The notes beneath the pieces were generated by a model. It was not told the DNA's origin, searched no databases, and saw nothing but the letters and a program-made list of their open reading frames with translations. A DNA stretch of 64,000 nt from Rhyzopertha dominica. Lineage: Eukaryota; Arthropoda; Insecta; Coleoptera; Bostrichidae. Numbering within the stretch: position 1 is the stretch's first letter; each line of letters opens with the position of its first letter. Made by a program: the position numbers and the translations under genes. Location of the stretch: positions 10,230,001 through 10,294,000 of the forward strand of contig QCXZ01000137.1 in NCBI GenBank assembly GCA_025024175.1, written 5' to 3'. Shown piece after piece: positions 57,001 through 64,000 of this stretch.

Positions 57001-58075
57001 CATCTAGTAAAACCTAAAAAAAAGGAAAACCTGTTTTATTTAGCTGTTTTATTTAGCTCTTTAGTACTCGTTATCTCTTTTTTGTTTCTTCTATTCGGCA
57101 TAAATTCGTTAATAAAAAGCATTAGCTTATTTATACTTCCTAACATTTTCCTTCTTAAATGAATATCAAGAGCTTAAAGTCTTTAAGCAAAAGAAAGTGT
57201 TTTTAAGGCTATAGTTAGGCATAACATAGAATCATTATGCAAGAGGTTAAACATTTCTGATACAGGAAGGGATTTGGATTGACCAAATTCAATATTAGTC
57301 TGTTTTGTGTAAAATATAGTTTTTCGAAAATGGTTGTACGATGAATCTGAGAAAATGATTTCGTGCATTTCCTAAATAAGTAATTTCAGATACGTTCAAA
57401 TCAGTAGCAAACTGCTGTCCATGTTTTATGGCACTGACACTGACTTGTCACGTTAGAAAATAGACCGAAGAAGTCAAAGTAACCAAACTTTCTTGCAAGT
57501 ACATCAGAATAAAAAGCGGTTGATTTTATGTAATTAATTTCAAGGCTTGATATTTTGACCATAATTTATTGGTAACACGATCGCATCATTTGGAAAATAT
57601 AGATATGCACTGTGCACGTGCGGGATTTTTTTTTACAGTTTTGCTTAATATAGGTGCTACAAAAACTTCTATATAAATTGCCCAACACAAAATTAGGAAA
57701 TATTTAAAATTCAAAATGTTGATGTTTCTATGACATACCATGAATTAGTGTTGCCATCTAACGACAGTTTGGCGAACTAAAATTTTGCAATTGTGACTCA
57801 AAAATGTCTCTTCGCGTATATCTATTCCGCTGTTCTGGTTAGGATGGACTATATTTAATGACACTTATTTGGTTTTAAAAATTTGCGCTATCGTTTTCAT
57901 CTATTCGCAAAACTGAAACACTAATATGAATTTGTTTCCTACGTTAATTGCAAACGCTGATATATGTTATTGCACGGCTATTGTAACGAAACATTTGGAA
58001 AAGCAACTTTTATTGTTTACTATTAACAATAACTATCCTATGAAGCATTAAAACTAAAAGAAACCGACACAAGTT
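57001..58075. other. AT-rich non-coding sequence
   Basis: Nothing recognised. Confidence 0.45.
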
Positions 58076-58078
58076 AAA

Positions 58079-58340
58079 ATTGAATCGTAGAGTATTAAAA
58101 GGAACGAACTCCACAAACTGGGCGTTTTGACATTTTAAGGAGAAATAAAATTTTTGGTATTGCCCATTGATGGGTAAAGAAACGAACCAATCAAAAATGT
58201 TCTTAACAACATCGGTAATAGCCCAGTTTCAAATTTTAAGACAACAATATATTGTGCCAGATACAAACGACGTTTTTTTCCACTTTCCTGCCATTTGTAT
58301 TTCTTGGAGTTAGTTCCTTTTAATATTCAGAGATTCAATT
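58079..58340. mobile_element. MITE-like repeat
   Basis: About 262 bp with imperfect inverted ends: ATTGAATC, 4 unmatched bases, then a block around TATTAAAAGGAAC.AACTCCA at the left, and its complement at the right (58305-58340). The interior is AT-rich and non-coding. No target duplication is obvious; identified by the inverted ends only. Confidence 0.5.
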
Positions 58341-58745
58341 ATAAGTAGCATATTTAACCAATTTTCTGTGAACAACAGCAGTAAGTAGAAAAGTAATATG
58401 GTTAAATTGGCAAATTTTTGTTTGGGTAGGTAGGTACAGAATAGCTAGCCAAGAAGGATTTGAAGGATTAAACTAGCTTGTCGACAGAACGCTTATAGAA
58501 TAAATATATACATCACAGGAGCACAAGTTTATCCCGATTCTGTCAACAGCAAAAGGTCACTTATTCCTCTTATAAATAACTGTTTGGTTCTACGAGCCCA
58601 GTCGCATATGAATTTGATGTTTGGCAATATTAACAACAACTTAACAACAATACTAATTAACAAAACTACATAATTTATAAACGCAAGCACAAACACGAAA
58701 CTATGTTTGGCGTATTAGAATTTGCCCATGAAGTTCCTAGTATTT
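58341..58745. other. Sequence beyond the Tc1 transposase stop
   Basis: CACAGGAGCACAAGTTTATC near 58514-58533 might be the 3' TIR side of the adjacent Tc1 copy, but no inverted partner was found at the other side. Nothing else. Confidence 0.3.
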
Positions 58746-58749
58746 ACCA

Positions 58750-59105
58750 TTAGGTGCAATCTCCCTTTTGTTTTAAAACTGCCTTAATTCATCGTGGCAT
58801 GGTTTGTACTAAGGTACTGCAGTATTCTGGCGTAAAACTATTCCAAATTCGTTAAGTTTAATTTTTAACTCATTAGCTGTGTGAGCTGAGGTAGTTGGCA
58901 GTTTATTTCTTATTTCAGTCCAGAGTGTCTCAATTGGAGACAAATCTGGAGTGCTTGACGGGCATTTTATCACGGGAATGTGATTTTCGTGAACCCATGT
59001 AACAGTTTTCGCTGAGTGACATGAGGCGCCGTCTTGTTGAAAACAGTACTCTTCTCTTAGCAACTGCAACTTTTCAATGGATTGCAATAATTCTTCTTCC
59101 AGAAC
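58750..59105 (-). pseudogene. Tc1-like transposase C-terminal relic
   Basis: A 92-codon minus frame reads SIEKLQLLREEYCFQQDGAS, CHSAKTVTWVHENHIPVIKC and PSSTPDLSPIETLWTEIRNK, the second half of a Tc1 DDE domain. It includes the Asp of QDG and the Glu of PIETLW, with 33 residues between them by my count (34 is usual for Tc1). A frameshift near 58840 leads to TMPR-stop-IKAVLKQKGDCT, ending at 58750. The first catalytic Asp and the HTH domains are absent. Recently enough inserted for clear identity, but truncated. Confidence 0.9.
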
Positions 59106-59855
59106 TTAGTAGTGCTTTTTCTTGGAACTGTTATGAGTTCTATGAAGAAAGGAGAAAGCTTTATTCTCACACATTATAGGTCAGTAATATATGTGCTTGT
59201 GTGTGAGAGTAGTTTCGTAATGCATTGGATACCGGAAATGTGGTGGAAGGCGTCATTTTCAGTTTAAGGCTAAAAAGTGCGTGCATTGTATCATTATTTA
59301 AGTATTGGTGTGCAAGGATATTGTTCATGGGAGTAGGTCACTTTCGTCTTCGTCAAAGGTGACATAATAAGAAGCTAGTGGAACTACACCCCAAGAACCT
59401 ACACAGTCCATTTTTTCAACAAGTAGACAGCTGACCACATATAGATAGAGTTGCTTTGATATACTTTGAACAAAATAACGGCACCTGACCGCCATATCGC
59501 ACAATCTTTCAACAAATAGCCTGGAACTAGACACTTCAGGAGCAGACGCGTTAATGAATATATAGATACAGTAGAGTAGAGCCTCCACCCATTTTCTTTT
59601 TGGTCTGACTTTCCGATTCTCGTCTGCTCTTTAACGGTTTACCTATTTTACACCAATAAACACTAAAGTTGTTTAGATAGAATGATTATTACTACGTGTC
59701 TTTATTTCTGTTTATCAGTATAGCAAGAAGCTTACTGCGATGAAATAAGAAATATTTCTGCGACCACAGGCCATTAACTTTTAAATGTAAACAAACACCA
59801 GCACCATCGGAATTATTTATTACAGTATTCTTTATAATGATGTTTTCCTATTTCG
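59106..59855. other. AT-rich stretch, no gene recognised
   Basis: An 87-codon minus frame (59325-59588) has no domain. Nothing else. Confidence 0.4.
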
Positions 59856-59859
59856 GTCG

Positions 59860-60670
59860 GAATGGAGGGGCCCACAAAAAATGCACATTCAATTTGCATA
59901 ATTTAACGAGATTTTCAAATACCCGAAAGGGTTTTCAATTCAAGGGTTGTTATCTTTACATCCATTGTCCGCGTATCTCCACACAAAACCCGGAGTCTAA
60001 CAAACATAATGCGCCCTTTGAGTCAGAAAACAGAGTCGCACAAAAAAGGTCGCCAGGTCAGGAGGGGCCCAGATGAAAAATGGTTGTTATAAAATTATAC
60101 GCTGTTCGCCACGCAAGGGGGATACACCCCGGATAGTCAACGAGAGGCACTCACGGCCAACTGAGTGCATTCCGGTTGCGGTTTGCCGTAACCCAGCCAC
60201 CTTTGATGTTTGTCAGACGGCGGACCTCAATAGTGCGGCGAATTTGATCTTTTAAGATAACAAACGCGCTTCGGCGTTTTCGGCGGAAGGGTAAATCCAC
60301 CCCGGCGTAAATCGTAAGTCATGTTTACGGCCGGATGCACATATTCGCATGCTCTCGTTGGCAGGGCACCGCCAAATTAATTTCGAGCCCGGTTCGTGAT
60401 GCCCTGACACCGGGGGTGTCATATTGCCGCACGTATGTCAAGATTCCTCCTAGCTGCGGCGAGAAATATTACAACTACAGAAGTCCGATGTTGCGCGAGA
60501 TACTGCCGCTTGGGTGATGGATTGTGGCTGCATTAATTCCGTAAAAGCCTGAGGAATGCCAAGTAGGCGGGATGCACAAATTAAAATGCTACTGAAACTG
60601 ATCTATCACGCCATCGGCTTTTCTTTTTGCCAAAAGCGGTTCGCGTTAACAAAATTTCCTATTCGACGGC
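59860..60670. promoter_or_regulatory. GC-elevated island 18 (strongest)
   Basis: The most GC- and CpG-rich stretch of the window (about 60,050-60,560), with sharp AT-rich borders. Contains a TCF-type CCTTTGATG (60201-60209) and an octamer-like ATTTGCATAA (59893-59902). Three consecutive short open frames lack domains, splice sites or codon-like structure. Could be a CpG-rich enhancer or a promoter. Confidence 0.4.
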
Positions 60671-61195
60671 CCTGCTGAATTGGAATGAAACATATAACAG
60701 TAATAAACCTTTTGCAAAAGTATTTTGTAGACTATCCTCGTAAATAAAGCAAAAACGGGCAATTTAGGGCTGAAATGAAGCTGCCTAAAATAACTTACTA
60801 CTACTTGCTATTGAGCACCATTGGTCACGTCCTTGTCGTAATTTTTTCCATTTTTTATCAATAAGGATACGTTAAGTATTGAACAACGCCGTCTACTGCT
60901 GCATATAATGTAGGTATTAACCCTATCTGAATTTGAATTCATCGCACAATGGTCCTGGTAAAGAGATAAATTCTTTGTTACGTTTTTAACTTAAAGCCAT
61001 GCTGTTAGATGAGCATAATAACATAGAGTGCTGAAGGCACCCCTGATGGTTTGGGGCTTGCCTTAAAAGGGTTGGTCTTGAGTTCATGTAGATTTCTTTG
61101 ATCCTTGGAACATGCCTCTTGTAAGTAGATAAAGTATGCCAAAGTTCCCAATATCACAAGTTTTGTGCCTAATANCATACGAATTTAAATTGCGA
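60671..61195. other. AT-rich non-coding sequence
   Basis: Nothing recognised; one ambiguous base at about 61174. Confidence 0.4.
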
Positions 61196-61199
61196 ATGT

Positions 61200-61571
61200 A
61201 AAAGCCTCACTTGAAACCAGAAGCTTTGATAAGCCTCATCTCGAAGATATTTTCAACATTATTATTAAGCTCACATAAAATAGCTGAAAATGCCGCAAAG
61301 GCAGTCAAGGAAGTTCTGCAGAGGAATGAAGATACAGATTGTGTGGCGGCTGTACAATTATTTGGTTACAGAAATATTGTAAGTTCTTCTACTATAGCGA
61401 TTATACGTGATTATTACCGTGAGAAATGCCGTGAACCAGATTTAGGTAATGTTTTCAACTTCCTACAATTTAGTCAAATAAAAGAAGACGCCGCAAAAAA
61501 TTCAATAAATTCATGAAAAACTGATTTGGGTTGATAAGTTTCCAAAAAAAAACAGTAAGTACTACGAGTAG
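61200..61571 (+). pseudogene. Unrecognised protein-coding relic
   Basis: About 105 codons are open on the plus strand, including KIAENAAKAVKEVLQRNE, CVAAVQLFGYRNIVSSSTIA, IIRDYYREKCREPDLGNVFN and FLQFSQIKEDAAKNSIN. A stop at 61516 is bypassed by a one-base frame change leading to IHEKLIWVDKFPKKNSKYYE and a second stop (61569-61571). Composition is clearly protein-like. No ATG starts the frame and a stop lies just upstream of 61200. I do not recognise the family; it may be an old gene fragment or part of an unlisted mobile element. Confidence 0.5.
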
Positions 61572-61741
61572 AGGTTAGAGTATAGGCCTAAACGTAAATG
61601 TGCCATTGTCAGAAAAATAAAAGAATAAATATGGACGTAGGTAGTCAGAAAAGTATGCAAATGGAAGGAGGGTGCAGTGTCAGTGTGAAATAGACCACAA
61701 CGGTATAAACATCGATATAGATATTTTACTTTTTTGATTTG

Positions 61742-61903
61742 CAAGACTCAGCGTTATACCCAGAAAGCAGTGGAACAATACGATTTTCTTCAGGTTCCCC
61801 TCTTGTAGAACCACTACCACTTCATGGTGATGTACAAGTAACCTGGAATGAGAATGCTAAACAAGAAATTTATCATCCCAAGCAGCCAGTTTCCCAGACC
61901 TAA
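61742..61903 (+). pseudogene. Unrecognised short open frame, exon-like
   Basis: 53 codons plus stop on the plus strand: LYPESSGTIRFSSGSPLVEP, LPLHGDVQVTWNENAKQEIY, HPKQPVSQT-stop. It is preceded by a pyrimidine tract and an AG (TTTTTTGATTTGCAAG). The residue pattern is protein-like. It lies 170 bases after the coding relic at 61.2-61.6 kb and may be its continuation. No known domain. Confidence 0.38.
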
Positions 61904-63480
61904 CCTTAGATTAAAATTTAAGTTGTAATTTAAGGCTACGAAAGATGTAGCGAAATAGGGCCCCCAAATAGATATAAACCTGAATAAAATGTCATTTCGG
62001 TGTTACTAGGAAACCCAAATTTTAAAATTTTGGATTAAAGGAAAAGAAAGTATATGAATTAGTTCTTTCTTGATGATTGTATGCCATGGTTTTCTCTTTG
62101 CCTTCGCTTTAAAAACAAGTGGTGTTTGCCTGAAGAACGCAAGCTAATGACTATATTCCAGTAAAAAATTAGCTTTTATAAAAATTGATAAAATTGAGCT
62201 AATGTGAACAACTCGAAAACAGCAACGATAGAACATTATCCTTTTGGCATTAGGTGTCAAAATGCAATCTAATTATTTTTCCATTTCTAGTTACCGAGTT
62301 GGTCAATACTAATCCAAACTTGCATAACCTGTTAATATTTTGCTTTTAATAGAATCCAAATCGGTAGTAAATGCAGTAAAACATTTTTTCAGATACTTAC
62401 GACCATAAATACTGTTGTATGAAGAAGCTGATGATCTTATGATATATTTATAGAAATATTTAAAATAAGTCAATCAACCAAAACATACTGAATCATTCTA
62501 TATGCCTGGATGACTAAAACTATTCCTTCTCGTTTACCTGGCATGAATCACACCAACCGTCCGATATAAGCAATGTCGATTGTCAAATTAACATCCATCA
62601 CTTACACTTTTTGTAAATAGCTACTTACATCTACATCCAGAGCAACCAACAGCCGCTCGTCTAGACAAATCTCTTTAGATTTTCCATGCTTGACGTAAAA
62701 ACACGGTGAAATATTAATGGATCCAGAAAAGCTGAATCATGATTGCCCTGACTTGATATTTTTTTACTATCCACTCAACATGATTTAAGCCATTAGCCCA
62801 AGAACTGGAAGTAAGATAAAAGACCCTGACTTGCTGATACTTTCAGATAAAAATATGAAAATTTAAATCGTTCCGCAGACATCGCGGTCGATCTTATAAA
62901 TTGAATGGGATGAGCTTTTTGTGGGGTCATGTGGCATACCTGCAAAACGATATGCCGAGTGTGAGAAGGTGCCAATAGGTATCCGACAACATATTTCCCC
63001 TTCATGATAATATATCGTAATAAATGTACAAAGTTTTACAGAACATACAGCTATATTATTTATATACTCGAATATGTTAATTAATACTGACAATTAAAAG
63101 GTGACCAGATATTTTGCAGTGTTTCTAGTGAAATGTTTAAATAATTATTACAAAGATAAAAGCCTTTGGTGAAGCAGTACTCCTGTTTAAAAGAAGCGCA
63201 TAGTATTAAAAGAGTTTAAAAGAATTTGGGCAACATTTTGAAGATATGTTGAAGGAAATTGGTTCAAGTTTTTTGTTTGACATCCTGTAAATGGAGCGGA
63301 ATAACAGAGTGAAACTTTATTATTAGCTATAATCCATTGATATAAGCTTAAATCGTGTACATAATTCGTTCCTTAGTTGGTAACAGCAAAGTCTGCTTAA
63401 AGCATTTTTTAAAACTTGATCTTTAGTGAATGTAAGTATGTGTTTGTCAATGGCATCTTTTAATACTATTTTCTCTTTTT
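61904..63480. other. AT-rich stretch, no gene recognised
   Basis: No recognisable frame or repeat. The last 60 bases form a good polypyrimidine tract before the candidate exon at 63,484. Confidence 0.45.
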
Positions 63481-63483
63481 CAG

Positions 63484-63524
63484 GAAAACGGAAAGCGAAG
63501 AAAAAGATTAAGGAACATCACGAG
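63484..63524 (+). CDS. Candidate 41-nt internal exon, highly basic peptide
   Basis: An acceptor with a strong pyrimidine tract (TTCTCTTTTTCAG to 63483) and a consensus donor (GAG|GTAAGTCA, 63525 onward) bracket 41 purine-rich bases. Two frames are open: KRKAKKKIKEHHE (after two bases, ending on a codon boundary) and ENGKRRKRLRNIT. Both are strongly basic. The purine-rich GAA-type content resembles an exonic splicing enhancer, typical of short exons. Being 41 nt, inclusion changes phase, so it is either constitutive or frame-altering. The parent gene is unknown. Confidence 0.5.
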
Positions 63525-63599
63525 GTAAGTCACTTAAACATTGGTAGTACTTTTTAAGATAAACAAAACACATTTTCAACAATGGATGATTCTATTAAT

Positions 63600-64000
63600 T
63601 TTCTCTAGCTTTAATATATAGCAAAAGAGCAACATGTGGCAACACATTTTTATACAGGACACGGTGAGTTTGTATTACATACCTCCAGGAATTGAATATG
63701 ATATTCTTATACGCTTTTATACAAGGACTTTAAATGTCGCTAACGCGGTAGCTCATCATCGTTCAAAAGTTAAATCGTCCGGTATATTACCCCTAACGCC
63801 TAAAGTCTTTCGAAACACCCCGCTATTTTTCATATGTCATGTCCCAAGTTCACATTCTCTTTACTAGCGAACAGGCAATAACAGTCGTCCTAGGGGGCAG
63901 AAAGGAATATTATGACTTTCGCAGAGGGGGTTGCATTTGTTCCCAACTCCAAGAATAGCAGATGCAGTGTCACTGGTGATGTACGGCCGACCGATGCGTT
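63600..64000. promoter_or_regulatory. GC-elevated island 19 (window end)
   Basis: From about 63,650 the sequence becomes more complex and GC-rich to the window edge. A 6-nt GACACG (63658-63663) between an ATACAG acceptor-like word and GTGAGT might be a micro-exon but is weak. The 77-codon frame (63634-63867) has no domain. Confidence 0.3.

Noticed and set aside
61550..61565. CA|GTAAGTAC as a splice donor after the coding relic
   Set aside because: The bases are better explained as coding (KKNSKYYE) in the shifted frame.
1..64000. CRISPR arrays, operons, riboswitches and other prokaryotic features
   Set aside because: No direct-repeat/spacer arrays, no gene clusters with ribosome binding sites; composition and elements are those of an animal genome.

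Overview
This is a eukaryotic, almost certainly arthropod (probably insect) stretch of nuclear DNA. It is strongly AT-rich, has single ambiguous bases typical of a draft assembly, shows no operon-like gene packing and contains no long intact protein gene. Most recognisable coding sequence is decayed mobile-element DNA of kinds typical of insect genomes: several non-LTR (LINE) reverse transcriptase relics, Penelope-like element (PLE) pieces, a Ty3/gypsy piece, PIF/Harbinger, Tc1/mariner-IS630 and one TIR-bounded element of a type I cannot assign. The exact species cannot be told.

Layout. 0-7 kb: an IS630-type transposase relic (minus, 2.65-3.29 kb), a LINE RT relic (plus, 3.3-4.3 kb), a relic of the DUF7869-like family (minus, 4.9-5.4 kb) and a THAP-like zinc-finger relic (6.8 kb). 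9.4-9.7 kb: a large fold-back whose right arm carries a hammerhead-ribozyme-like core. 11.3 kb: a LINE C-terminus. 17.6-18.1 kb: gypsy RNase H. 18.77-19.85 kb and 33.05-34.14 kb: two copies, in opposite orientation, of one internally deleted PIF/Harbinger element with long TIRs and TWA target duplications. 20.3-21.6 kb: an unassigned TIR element. 26.9, 30.0-31.0, 41.0-42.6 and 52.9-53.6 kb: LINE relics on the minus strand. 36.2 and 38.9-39.4 kb: PLE GIY-YIG and PLE RT relics. 44.5-45.85 kb: TIR element with a DUF7869-like gene. 45.9-47.5 kb: long-TIR element holding only the N-terminal part of an IS630-type transposase. 55.9-56.3 kb: IS630-type DDE relic. 58.1 kb: MITE-like repeat. 58.7-59.1 kb: Tc1 transposase C-terminus.

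Between the element relics lie about 19 discrete islands of visibly higher GC and complex sequence (for example 1.5-2.0, 12.9-13.4, 18.1-18.6, 25.6-26.4, 32.0-32.6, 40.2-40.6, 49.2-49.6, 52.0-52.7, 59.9-60.7 kb). They carry no convincing reading frame and look like conserved regulatory DNA in a large intron or gene desert. A few splice-bracketed candidates exist: a 22-nt plus-strand exon with an ATG at 12,736-12,757, a 41-nt plus-strand exon at 63,484-63,524, and a minus-strand terminal-exon-like open frame at 22,609-22,827. If the two plus-strand exons belong to one gene, most of the window is a roughly 50-kb intron. LINE relics lie mainly antisense to that direction, which fits but does not prove it.
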